A program made the translations under genes and the position numbers. The notes below the pieces were generated by a model. It was not told the DNA's origin and did not search any database. It was given only the letters and a program-made list of their open reading frames with translations. 64,000 bases of DNA from a candidate division SR1 bacterium. GTDB taxonomy: Bacteria > Patescibacteriota > Gracilibacteria > Absconditabacterales > Absconditicoccaceae. Below, in pieces: positions 21,037 through 32,430 of this stretch (position 1 is the first letter of the stretch; each line of letters starts with the position of its first letter). The stretch covers positions 1-64,000 of the forward strand of contig JAPLUU010000019.1 of the NCBI GenBank assembly GCA_026397515.1, written 5' to 3'.

Positions 21037-21053
21037 TTGTAATAAGATTTGAT

Positions 21054-24000
21054 TTATTTATCTGCTCTCATCAACATAAGAAGAACATATCATCTTATTT
21101 CATTCACAATTTCTGCATTAGTTATGTTAGTCATAATGCCAGCTTCCTTAAGTGCAGTAAGATGAGCTTCGTAGTATGGAGTAGATCAATTATATTTGTC
21201 CCCAAATAATGTTCTCGAAAGAATAGTCCCAAACTGAGCTCTCGTCACAATCGCATCAGGATCAAAGCTAGTCATATCTATTCACATCAATCCTAGCTGA
21301 CATGATAATGTGATATATGCTTGCATGTCTGATGGTTGATTTCCTACATCATCGAAGCTACATGTTTTGTTGATGTCAGGTGTGAGTCACATAACTTTGA
21401 CTGCATAATTTACCATCATTTTAGCCATATGAGATCTGATAAGTTGTCCTTCGATATCAGCTCCGAGGATGGTCGGACTAGAAGTGATACCAAGAGTGTA
21501 TGCATATAGGTAGGCATTATTTATTTCCTCTATAAATGGTGATCATGCAAGAGATCATGTTTTTGATGTGGTTATATTTGTAGGTTCAGTGACAGTACAT
21601 TTGCCATCGTAATAACTTGGTGAAGTATCTCAGTTTGGACAATTGTCTTTCGGAGTTCATCATGGATTTCATTGGTTTGGAGGATTACTTTCATTTGTTG
21701 TTGTGGTTTCTCTTACAGTAGTGAAATAAGAAAGATGGTCAGTCTGGAAGGTACAGGTTTTATCAAGTTGTGAGAGTCCAAGAGGCTGTATTTCAGTTAG
21801 TGTACATCCAGAGTCAGGAGTATTAGCTTCCCAGGTGACATGATCTGATGATCTGTATATTTTCAAAAATTCTCCATCAGTACCGCTCGCGACTCTAAAA
21901 CTTATCGTAAACAATCAACCACTTGCTTGGAGAGATGATCCAGAAGCTCATGCTTTTGTCGTGAAGAGAATCATTCTCTCTGTAGTTGTATTTCCGTTTG
22001 TTCCAGAAGCTGCTGGTAATTCTTCAGTACCAAGCACTGGATCAGTAAACTCAGTCGGAGAATACAACATACCATCCCAAGTACCATTCACTACGTCGAT
22101 AGTAAATCCATCTGTAGAAAATCTCAGAAAATCCGTCTGTTTATGATCACCATCTCGTATAGTCAGCGTTCCTCATTCTGTTGTAAAGTGTGTAGATGGA
22201 TTAGTATAATCGTAGATATAGGTATCATTAGTCATATTTTCCCAAGCACCATCTTTATTTAGGACATTGGTGGTTGGACAATTGATTTCTTGATTTCATC
22301 TGTCGATCTCCATGCTATTGAGGAAGTCATTTACTCCACTAGTAAGACGTCATTCCCAGATACAGTTATTGGCCATATCGAAGTAGCTGCTGTTTAGGTT
22401 TGAAAGATTGTCATACGTAAAGGTATCAGGAAGTGTCGTGAGATAATTATCGTTGAAGAAAAAGCGCATGAGATAATGAAGTCCTCAGATACTTTCTGGA
22501 AGTGTTCTGATATAATTATTTTGTATGCTCAATTGTCCTAGATTAACCAATCCACTAATGCTTGCTGGTATGCTAGTTAAACTATTGTGGTCCAGTACCA
22601 ATACATTGATACCAGAAAGATTTCATATACTATCTGGGATAGATGTAATATTGTTGTATTGTACATTTACTCTATTGAGATGAGTAAGATTACCAAAACT
22701 TTCTGGAATAGCTCCAGAGAGATAATTATCTTTCAAAATCAACCAGCGAACAGTAGTTCATCCACGACAGTCGACACCATACCATGTACACATACTTACG
22801 CTTCTATCCAGCCAGTTACTATTAGTATCCCAACTATTAGGGCCATCAGTCGCATAATACAAATCAGTTAATGCGGCCACTTCATCAGGGTCATCGTTGC
22901 AGACAGGGTTAGTGATTGTTTGTCGATCAGTGTTATCATAGTAGCTGTTAAGCCAATCTATTGTGCCGGTGCTTATAGATGAAATATCTCGGCAGTTATT
23001 ATCTACGGCCAAGTTGTCCAAATCAAAATTTATAATATCATCACCAAGTGTAGTGAGAAGATTCTCATTGAAGAAGAGATATTGGATGCTATTCAATCAA
23101 CTAAGATCGATAGAAGAAAGTCGATTATCACTAACATCTAGGGTATTCAAAGAAGATAAGTTACTTATACTATCAGGAAGAGTAGTAAGATGATTCCCAT
23201 ATCCATAGATTTCAGTAAGCTGAGTTAAATTCCCTATAGTCTCAGGCAATGAAGTGAGAAGGTTATCAGAAAATTCTAATGAGGTAAGATTACTTAGCTC
23301 TCAGATAGAATAGGGGAGAGAGGTAACACTATTATCATAGATATCAAGCCCTTGTAAATATTGAAGTCCAGAAATACTTCCGGGAATATTTCCATCGAGA
23401 CTATTTTCTTCAAGTTCAATGTTTGTCACATGATTATCTTCACAAGTCACTCCATATCGATCACATACATTATATGACATAAGCCAGCCATCCGAATCAT
23501 CCCAATTGTCACCGTTAGTAGCAGTATAGAGATCTACGAGAGCATTACATTCTTGTGTAGAAACATCAGTCACATTATCACAATCAAAACCTTTAATCTC
23601 AAATGATGTAAAATGATTAACATAGAATTCACAATAATATCATTCTCCCATATCACATTGTATAATACCATCATTAGCAAAAAGTCCATCAAGATTAATA
23701 CCAGACAAAATAGTATTGTTGTTGTCTCTGGCAGTGACATAGTCTACCGCATATCCTGTGCCAATAAATGGTGGTATATCTAGATAAAAGAAAAGCCTCG
23801 CAGGAATATTTAAACCAGATCCATTTCCCGTAGGATTGAAATCAAGGTAACCATTGGTCATAGAAAGATTGTTTGGTAGTGTTTCTAAGAATGACTGTGT
23901 GTCAGGATCAGTCAAATCCAATCCTGTCTGAAATTCTAACATACCATACCCAGGGAAAAAAGTAAGATAGGGGAAATTAGTAACATTATCATTAGTGACG

Positions 24001-24752
24001 TTATTGAGATTATTGTGAATCCCAGAACTTTCTAAAGCAGCATATACAGCACCATAAATGCTAGCTCGATTTATAGGCTGTACACAGCCACCAGTAGAGA
24101 GCGTCACAAGTCTAATTCTTGCTGAGCTATTTGTCATTGCCACAAAATATTGTCCATACTGACTGCTCATTTCACTAGAAGGAGAACTATCCGCAGTCAT
24201 AAGTTCATAATTGCCACCACCTGCGCTTATAGGATTGCTTACCAAATCTGGTCGATTACCTGGATCGGTCATAAGATCTGATGTATAATCTATTACCCAG
24301 GTAGTAGTATGATTGCTTCACAAAAATAAATCTTGGAGTGCTTTAGTCGGAATAGCGCAACCTAAAGGAACAGAATATGACTGCATATCCGAATAAGAAA
24401 ATCCTCAATCAGTAGGATTTTTTTGTACAAAGACCATATGTTGAGGATTAGCAGTATTATCTACCATTTTAACATATCATGCAGGAGGCGTAATATTTGC
24501 ATCATAGGCTAATACTCCAGGTATAGCTAACATAGGATCTTCACTGTTTGGAGTAACTGAAGTCGATTGGATTTCATTGTTTCCACCAGAAGTAGTCTGG
24601 ATCTCACTGTTTCCACCAGAAATTATTTCGTCAGAAACAGTAGGAGTACCACTCAATTCATCAGCTCCGACGAACGAAACAATTCCATAGATAGCGATCC
24701 CACAAAATAAAATTGCCCCAGGGATTAGAAGTTTTCTAAAAAAATTTTTCAT
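21054..24752 (-). CDS. Secreted leucine-rich-repeat surface protein with S-layer-like C-terminus
   Basis: 1232 aa. Start ATG at 24752 with a signal/TM segment (L-L-I-P-G-A-I-L-F-C-G-I-A-I-Y-G), then Ser/Thr/Asn-rich linkers with two imperfect copies of G-G-N-x-E-I-Q-T-T-S. Residues 160-380 are a possible adhesin-like domain. From about residue 390 to 820 there are two blocks, each opening with a plant-type LRR cap (Y-x-A-T-x-G-x-N-W-D-x-S-x-W) and followed by LRRs with L-x-x-L-x-x-L-x-x-N-x-L-x-S-L-P. The C-terminus shares R-A-Q-F-G-T-I-L-S-R and flanking sequence with the 1-4083 protein. It ends at TAA 21054-21056. Likely cell-surface recognition or adhesion. Confidence 0.8.
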
Positions 24753-25174
24753 TGTGCATGATAAGAAAAATTAAAAAAAGAAAATATAAAGAATATAATT
24801 ACACATAAAATGTTGATTGGTGATTTTTTTGCAAGAGATTATAGGTCAAAACCTATGAGTTGTCAATTTCTCGGACTTGAGAATTAAATAGATATATTGA
24901 CAGTTAGAGAGAAAAGAAAAAATATGGAAAATTATATCATTGAGAAAAATAGCTTCTGCATTAGTATTCCAGAAGAATGTATATTTTTATTGAAAATTAT
25001 GATATCATAGGTACTACCTAGTGTCTTCGTCTACTCATGTCGGTGATTGTCGATACGAATTTTTATCCGCAAATAGACTAGCATTTCTCACGGAAAATAG
25101 TACATTGAATTGAATTCATAATGTAAAATTTAAAATTCAAAACATATTTTTTTATTTTATTACCTGTATATATT
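24753..25174. other. Intergenic stretch, 422 bp, no convincing gene
   Basis: Divergent region between the LRR protein and rubrerythrin. It contains a TTGACA-like box near 24898 and a 28-codon ORF (24924-25010) with no support. A GC-richer segment near 25025-25080 (GTCTTCGTCTACTCATGTCGG) may be structured. The rubrerythrin promoter must be here but is not obvious. Confidence 0.5.
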
Positions 25175-25759
25175 ATGAGAAAAACATTAGAAAATCTGAC
25201 CAAAGCATTCGTTGGGGAATCACAAGCCAGAAATCGCTACAACATGTACGCGAGTATTGCTAGGAAGGAAGGATATCTTCAGATCGCAGAAATTTTTGAT
25301 GCCACTGCAGAACAAGAACGTGAACACGCAGAACGATTTTTCAAAATGATTCAGATCGTGAAATCAAAACTAGATGAAGATATGGATGAGGTAATGGTCG
25401 ATACGGGAGCATTTGTAAAAATGTGAACGACATTAGAAAATCTTCAATATGCTATCAATGGTGAACATCATGAAAATACTAACCTCTATCCTGAGTTTGC
25501 TAAGATTGCTGATGAAGAATGATTGCCAGAAATCGCTGCTAGAATTAGTGCCATATCCCATGCAGAAGAACATCATGAAGCAAGATATCAAGCAATTCGC
25601 GACCAATTGTCTGCTGGTACCTTAGCAGAAAAATCTGAAGATATAGAATGGATGTGTACCAAATGTGGATATGTACACAAAGGAAAAACACCACCAAAAA
25701 AATGTCCTGCATGTGATCATGAACCAAATTATTATATTGTGAAGACAGAAAAATATTAA
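25175..25759 (+). CDS. Rubrerythrin
   Basis: 194 aa. N-terminal ferritin-like diiron domain with E-S-Q-A-R-N-R-Y, E-Q-E-R-E-H-A and G-E-H-H-E; C-terminal rubredoxin domain W-M-C-T-K-C-G-Y-V-H and K-C-P-A-C for the Fe(SCys)4 site. Two Gly residues (K-M-G-T-T, E-E-G-L-P) are UGA. Reduces peroxide using reduced rubredoxin-type electrons, as in anaerobes. Monocistronic with its own terminator. Confidence 0.95.
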
Positions 25760-25780
25760 AATAATTTTATTATAAAAAAA

Positions 25781-25806
25781 ACCCTGCACTACTGCAGGGT
25801 TTTTTA
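25781..25806 (+). terminator. Terminator after rubrerythrin
   Basis: ACCCTGCA-CTAC-TGCAGGGT followed by T6; A-rich on the other side, so it may also serve the convergent gene. Confidence 0.9.
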
Positions 25807-25822
25807 TTTTAGTAATGAAAAC

Positions 25823-26524
25823 TTATTTAGTAGCTGGAGCTTTAAATTCTTTTTTATTATATGATTTTACCATTTGGAATCATAGCTTGCTGACTACACT
25901 ATCGTAAATTGCTTTAGTATAAGTTTTGAAAGGAATAAGAAGATACATCCAAGGTTTGTTGGTTTTAGGATCGATTTTTTTGTATCCATATCCATATCCG
26001 TATCCATAAGTTCCTCCTGTTCGACTATATCCATATCCGTATCCATATCATGATGTTCATTGCATACAAAGAGCATCACAGGTACTTAAACCAAGAGAAC
26101 ATGCCAAAATTCATTCTGGATTATTACAACTTCTACATGCTCCATTATTACATCACTGATTACAATCTACATAATTTTCTGATCTCAAAAGTCATGCGGC
26201 TTCTCATGGATTTCCACAGAACCATTCTCTGAGTGTTCCATTGGGATTACACGTATCTGCTTCTTCACGAGCATATCAATTGATGACCGTATAAATTCTT
26301 CAAAAGGTTCCATAATTTTTTCCTCAATCAGTATCAGTACAGGTATCTACTTGTCTAGAGGCATTTAGTTTAGATATATTCATGACTGCCGCTGACATGT
26401 TGGTATCTTTTACCACAAATATAAGAGCGAGAATTCCTACAATACTAATACTTCAAATAAGCAAAACCCTTTTCCTAAAGTCGAAATTGGTTTTTAATTT
26501 TTTGATAAAACTTTTGAAATTCAT
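25823..26524 (-). CDS. Membrane-anchored Cys-rich and Gly-Tyr-rich protein
   Basis: 233 aa. A single hydrophobic helix at residues 19-40 follows a basic N-terminus. The exported part has about 11 cysteines (C-N-Q-G-C-N-N-G-A-C-R-S-C, S-T-C-D-A-L-C), then two runs of alternating Gly and Tyr (about residues 160-180) and a basic C-terminal segment. Many glycines are UGA. The build suggests a disulfide-rich surface or pilus-like protein, but no family is recognised. Confidence 0.65.
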
Positions 26525-26744
26525 TTTGTTTATTGGTTATAAATAAAAAACATAACAACATCATTATATCTATTTTTTTTTATTTGTCAAAACTTAGAAG
26601 ATTTTTTATATGATGGGTTTTGATCTATAATTCAATCAAAATCACTGAAACGTATTTTTGAAGGATTATATATCAAAAAACAAGACGTTGTTTTATTGGC
26701 TAATATTTATAGTATATATTCAACCGTTTATTCTTCATTGCTTC

Positions 26745-28163
26745 ATGAAAATTTCTAAACGACAAAAAATAGTGATATATACCTTTCTTGTATGAGCTAT
26801 TGTATGCTCAATATACAGGGTATTTCCCTATTTTTCGAGTATGATTCCATTGGGATATGATCCAGGAGTGTATAGAGGAATTTATACAGCTTATCTCCAT
26901 TTAGCACCACGATTCCATTTTGGTCAGACTGTTCCTTACTGGATTATGCATGAACCATTACGAGGCATTCTCAGTGTTGTAGTGAGTAAACTCTGAATAT
27001 CGATCGATATATTTTTGACATTCTGATTATGATTTTTTAGTATTTTCGGATGATTTCTCGTTTTCTTAATCCTCAAAAAATATAACAAACGAGCTGCGTT
27101 ATTCGCTATGATGTTGTTTTGGACATCCATTATTCAGTACCACGCATTTGCACTGTGCTATTACAAACAGATTCTCGGTATTGATTTTATTTTACTGTTA
27201 CTCTACCTCCGAGATCACAAAAAATATCGGACATCACTACCATTTCTTATTTGTTTAGTATTACTTCATAGGACGACGACCATATTTTTGGGTGCGACAA
27301 GTTTCCTCTATATTGTGTTCCAATTCATTACTACCAAAAAAATTAATTTCAAATTTATTTCCCTCTGGATGATTTCTGGGATAGTGTGAATTTCTTTATA
27401 CGGACCATTATTCCCTAGATTGATCACTGATTTTTTCCAACCATTGGTGACGACTATTTGAGGTGCAGGGATTCAAGGTGACTTTTTTTCTCTCAAAGAA
27501 TTCCGACGATTTACTATGTTTCTCATCATCCCAACGCTCTATGGACTCTACCTCAAAATAAAAAATAAGGAGTATGATTTATTATTTTCTGGTCTGGTAA
27601 TAGGAATATGTTGGACCTCATTTGGACTCCTCAACGCCAAGAGAAGTGAATTATTTCTCGATGTCTTTATGATTCTCATGACGTGATATACAATCTATTT
27701 TATCATTAAACAAAAAAAACGGCGACTGCGAAGTCTGATATATCTTGGAGTATTTTTGCAGATGATGTATTATATCTGATATGTATCAAACAACAACACA
27801 CCATTAATCACTGTAGGCGAATTGACAAGTATTACCACATTACAAAATATTATTCCAACGAGTGGAATAGTAGTCGGGACTGATAGTTATTTGTCTCCAT
27901 GGATTGTCGGATACGCGAATAGAGATCGAATAACTCCATGACTTTCCGATATGAACAAATGGACACACACCCAACGAAATCAACGATGGCCGATGAACGG
28001 AGCAGGAAAATGCAAAATGTTTGAAGTTTACAAAAATCTTCACAGACCCCTCTATATGCGAGAATCCAAGCTATTTAGAATCGAAGATATTTCATGAGGA
28101 ACCTGTTTCAAGCTCATTCGTGAAGATAACTATCACAAATTGTATCAGATTATTTTACCATAA
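26745..28163 (+). CDS. Polytopic membrane protein, possible GT-C-like transferase
   Basis: 472 aa with about ten hydrophobic helices. An early acidic loop (P-L-G-Y-D-P-G-V-Y-R-G) after TM1 resembles the catalytic loop position in GT-C glycosyltransferases. The C-terminal 110 residues are extracytoplasmic. About 14 UGA codons are in frame. Convergent with the LtaS-GDPD gene; their stop codons are 3 bp apart. The GT-C assignment rests only on topology and the loop. Confidence 0.6.
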
Positions 28164-28166
28164 TTT

Positions 28167-30650
28167 TTACTTATTCAGATGATTATCTGCTCGTCATTTG
28201 ATCAACGGTACATTATCCGTCATGACCATGCGGACTCATTCATGATATAATTTTTCTAAATCGCCAGTGGTGTCGACCGTATAGACGACTAATGTTTTCC
28301 CGATATTGGTAACGTCTTGAGCCATGGTTGGGGTAATCAACGCCTCTGGCATAAGGTAGTATTGATGATTCATATTCGGAAGTGTTGTAAGTTCTTCGAT
28401 ATTATAGGTATCTCGTCCAGCAGTAATATTTTTATATGATCATAAGATATAGGTTGCTTCTTTGTCATAACTAGTAAAGATGACTTTATCTTGCATTCAT
28501 AATTTTTGAACGGTTTTAATCGCATCTATCGTTTCCTGTTCTGCATCTTTTGGATCATATACTTTTATCTCTACAAAATAATAATCAAACAGACCATCGA
28601 CACCTTTCAACATTTCTTCTAAGGTAAGTATCGGTTCACTATTGGTAAGCAGACAGTTCTTTTCTAACCAATCGAAGGTATGCGTTCTGACCATTATATT
28701 ATTTCCACATTTAGTAGAATACACGTTTTCTCCATGCATAACAATATTTTGTTTATCTTTAGTATATGAGACATCAAATTCTATACCAGCTGCGCCATGC
28801 TTTTTGGCCAACAAAAATCCTGACAAAGAATTTTCTGTAGTATCTAGTGGTGATCATCTATGTGCTATGACCGTCATCATATTGGTTCATGAATTACCTC
28901 ACGAATTATTCCCCGAATTTTCTGATCATGAGCCATATTCATAAGATATATAGGAAGAAAGATATCTGTAAATAAATGGATCAGTTCAGGCAATTTCTGA
29001 GATATTATCAAAGGTCTTGCCTTGAGATCAACTTAATCAATATACGATAGTGTAAGCATTATTATAATAACGAGAAATGGAAATAGCCCAGTTTCTTTTT
29101 TTGGCCGATGAAAATACATCGTTAGCTATTTTGGAAACCATCACGGCTCATTTCCCTACAAGTTTTTTGAGTCCATAAAAAAAGTCTGTATGCTGTACAA
29201 TATTTGTATTCACGGTACCTGGAGTGATTCCCGTACCTATGATAGTAGCAAGTCATCTGACATACCAATATGGTCCCAAAGCATCTTTTTCTTTGGGTTC
29301 TAAAGGTTCCATCTTTCTATGATCGCTGACAATGACAAGAATTCCATTGTCAAAGAATTTAGCTTTTTTGAGTTGAAGATAAAAATAAAATAAACTTTTG
29401 TCTACATATCTCAGTGCATCTTTTTGTGTGGTTCCATACGGAGTATCATATGGTTTATGTAAGGAAATAGTTTGTAAGACAGCGAGATATGATCAGGTCT
29501 GGAGCTTGATAGTCTGTAATGTTTTATTATAGAGGCTGTGATCTGGAGCAGAATCAAACGTATATGTTTGTTGACCAGAAAAACTTTCTTCACCGATAAT
29601 ATGAGTAAATCCTATGGATGAAATGAACGCTCTCTGATTGAGAAATTCGAGTCCAGCAGCACTAATAAATATGGGCGTATATCATTGTTTACTGAAAAAA
29701 ACCGGTAATGAATCCATGCTACTTTTATAGCCATCATAAGAAGAAGTTTGTCGTCACATGAGTTTAAGTGGTTCTATACCAAGCAATAATCCTATATGCG
29801 CAGTGTCAGAAGTTCATCCATTAGCGATAAAGTTGGTGAAAGTGATACCTTGTTTTTGAATGAGATCAAAATACGGAAGATTGTTGTTTACTCAACCGAT
29901 TCTCAGTGAATCGATCGGTGAGAGAGATTCTGCAAAGACGACAATGATATTGGGTTTCTTTTGTTGTCACTTTATATTCTTGAAAAAATCTTGATACGTA
30001 CTAGGCATATTAGTTACCGACAATCACTGTATATTTTCTCTTATAGCAGAGAAGTTGATCGAAATAATATTTTTTGGAATCGAAGAAAATCATAATGGGG
30101 CATATATTCGGACACCCAGACTTGCTATAAAAAAAAGCAAAAAATATCCAAGCAAAAAAGATTTTTTATTTTTTTTGAATCTTTGCCCTTGAACGAAAAA
30201 AAATACGAGCAATACTATTACTCACAAAACTAGTATACCATTGACGATCATTCACGAAAATATTTGCAATCCAGAACCAAGAAATTGATTCATATCCAAT
30301 ATCGAGAGTCTACTCTGAAAAAAATACATCGTAAATATATCTAGTACAAAGAGCAAAAATATAATCATGATGATAATGTTATTGATGATTTTGATGACTA
30401 TTTTTTTGAGTAATGCATTGATTCCTACCAATCCCAACAAAATAAGACAGACCAAAAAATCACTGACAAAATAGCCGAGATAATGTGCTAGCGTCGCTCA
30501 GAACGTTGGTTCTTTAAAGACTTCTGAATATGCCAAAAAGATAAATATCTGTTTTACAAAGAGACAAAAAAATGAGAGCACCACAATAGTTCTCCCAAAA
30601 AATGGGGTTGTACGTACAGCATTGAGTATATAAGAAAAAGTTTTTTTCAT
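28167..30650 (-). CDS. Fused LtaS-like phosphoglycerol transferase and glycerophosphodiester phosphodiesterase
   Basis: 827 aa. Residues 1-190: five TM helices. Residues 210-510: an alkaline-phosphatase-superfamily domain as in lipoteichoic acid synthase, with I-V-V-F-A-E-S, N-G-G-T-S-D-T-A (catalytic Thr), S-L-H-K-P-Y and S-D-H-R. Residues 600-825: a GDPD domain starting V-I-A-H-R-G and containing I-E-F-D-V, H-G, and F-V-E-I-K-V. A Gly/Ser/Asn linker joins them. The first half would polymerise or transfer phosphoglycerol outside the membrane, and the second would cleave glycerophosphodiesters. Many glycines, including one in A-H-R-G, are UGA. Confidence 0.8.
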
Positions 30651-30699
30651 AGCCTGTGTTTTTGTTTTGGGAAGACAAAAAATAATGAAATTATAGTAT

Positions 30700-30817
30700 A
30701 CCGATTGTTTTCGAAATCTATAATCACTTCATTGCATTCGTGCTTCTAGTTTCTCAAATCGTCGGTATAAATTCGACATCATAAAAACTCGAAATATTTA
30801 GAGTTTTTATTGCGTCT
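30700..30817 (+). repeat. Palindromic element, 118 bp, family B, intergenic copy
   Basis: Aligns along its whole length, at roughly three quarters identity by eye, with 31558-31676. Shared blocks include TTTCTCAAATCGTCGGT and TTCGACATCAT. Internal inverted repeats (ATAAAAACTC/GAGTTTTTAT) form a hairpin. Lies between the LtaS-GDPD start and the nuclease gene. Confidence 0.75.
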
Positions 30818-30854
30818 TATGTTAGTTATTCAACCAAAGTTTACAACCATAAAA

Positions 30855-30925
30855 GTTAGCACCCGGGTGAGAACTTTTGTTATTTGGCTTTTAAAGCTAT
30901 TTTACTTACCAGTTCACCCGGGTGC
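30855..30925. repeat. 71-bp repeat with CCCGGG ends, copy 1
   Basis: Begins GTTAGCACCCGGGTG and ends CACCCGGGTGC, with an AT-rich middle that includes AACTTTTGT and AAAGCT. Same length and ends as 35917-35987. It overlaps the last codons and stop of the nuclease gene. Confidence 0.75.
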
Positions 30926-32251
30926 TGTACTTCAGTTTCCACCCCTCAATGTTCGACTACTATTCTTCTGTACAGTGTCACCAAGTTGGTCGAGTGATAA
31001 TTTATTTTCTTTGACTAATTTCTGCAATTTGAATCTATCGACTTCCATCGCTTCATTCAATACTCACAATGTCTGCAAGACATTTTTTAGCGCATCTTTG
31101 TCAGTTATACTGATACTTTCACTTTGTGAAGCTGATATTTTATACACATTTCCAAACAATTTCAACAGATTATTCTTCTCCAGATATTCGACCAACAAGA
31201 CCTTGATCAGCTCCTTATCATTTTTTGCTTGCGATTCTTGTTTACTTAATGCAACATATTCATCGACCAATCATTTCACGGTTTTGGGACCCAAATCACT
31301 TCCCACCACCTCATCATCAAATTTCAAATGCGCCCACAAAGGACAGAGTGAGTAGTATTCACAATATTTGCAATAGACGTTTTCTTTCGGCTCGAAACAT
31401 TTTTTATCACCCATATTATAGCTGAACTTTTTTGCTTCGATATCGATTATAGTATCTGCATATTTTTTCGTGACTGTAGTCAAAAGTTCAGGAGTAATCT
31501 CCCATTCGTCCATCAAGTCAAAATGGAGATAGTGCAATCTGGCTTTGATTGTTTTGAACCGACCTGTTCTCGAAATCTGAGATCACTTCGTTTCACTCGT
31601 GCTAGCAGTTTCTCAAATCGTCGGTTTAATTTCGACATCATGAAAACTCTCAGTGCTTCAAGTTTTCATTGTGTCTCAAATAAAGTACTTTGCATAATTC
31701 TGTTGTACCCCTAGACCATATAAAGTAAGTTGTTCTCTATATTCTTCCTTACTTTCCGGTGGCAGATTTTTGTTCGTTTTATAATCATTGATAACAAACG
31801 TTTCTCATTCTTTATCGAGTCTGTCGATGAATCCACGAAACTTTGTCTGGTCATTGAGCTCAAAAATTATCGACGCTTCTGTTGCGACAACACTGATGCC
31901 TTCAAAAGGACTATACTTGTCATAATAGTTCGCGACATAATGGATACCTCTGCGAATATAATCTTCGAGCGTCTGTTCTCATTTCATTTCAAGCGGCTTT
32001 TCTTTAGTCGCCTCCTTGATTTCACTATCTCGTTGGTCTTTGAACTTCACCAAAAGTTCATCCTTGCTCGGGATTTTAAATACATTTATCTGATTATATA
32101 ACCATTCCAATGCTGCGTGGACGCTATGCCCGAGAATCAAATCTGGACTCGATTCAAATTCTTTTTCCTGGATTTTATCAACGTATTTATATTGGTACTT
32201 GCGTGGACATTGGAGAAAGGTTTGTGTTTGTGAGAATGAATAGATAGACAT
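30902..32251 (-). CDS. RecB-family PD-(D/E)XK nuclease with Fe-S cysteines and an in-frame repeat insertion
   Basis: 449 aa. N-terminus S-F-S-Q-T-Q-T-F-L-Q-C-P-R-K-Y with a first cluster cysteine; nuclease motifs G-H-S-V-H-A-A-L, F-I-D-R-L-D and V-I-N-D-Y-K-T; later C-K-Y-C-E-Y-Y-S-L-C completes a Cas4/AddB-type four-cysteine pattern. Residues about 192-231 come from the family B palindromic element and contain four UGA codons. The last eight codons and TAA come from the CCCGGG repeat. Probably a DNA-repair or replication nuclease; no cas genes are near. A TTG at 32254 could be used instead of ATG 32251. Confidence 0.8.
31558..31676 (+). repeat. Palindromic element, 119 bp, family B, in-frame inside the nuclease gene
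   Basis: Second copy of the 30700-30817 element. Terminal ACCGAC has a partner GTCGGT further in, and ATGAAAACT/AGTTTTCAT form a 9-bp stem. It is read in frame on the minus strand as part of the nuclease, between G-V-Q-Q-N-Y-A-K and K-T-I-K-A-R. Confidence 0.8.
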
Positions 32252-32367
32252 CAATTCAATTACGAATTAAAAATTACGAATTACGAATATAATCTTTGTA
32301 TATGGTTTTATAAAAGGTTTACAAGAAATGCACCAAAAACTCCCCTTAAAAAAAAGTCCCTAAAAAT

Positions 32368-32395
32368 TTGACAAATATAAAAAAAGAAATATAAT
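32368..32395 (+). promoter_or_regulatory. Promoter of the radical SAM gene
   Basis: TTGACA (32368-32373), 16-bp spacer, TATAAT (32390-32395), 36 nt before the ATG. Confidence 0.8.
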
Positions 32396-32430
32396 ATTAT
32401 ATAAATGTTTTATTATATTACCAAAATTAC

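Noticed and set aside
24924-25010. 28-codon ORF before rubrerythrin
   Set aside because: Too short, with no ribosome-binding site, conservation or neighbour context to support it.
30902-32251. Cas4 of a CRISPR system
   Set aside because: The Fe-S nuclease pattern fits Cas4-like proteins in general, but there is no CRISPR array or other cas gene in the window.
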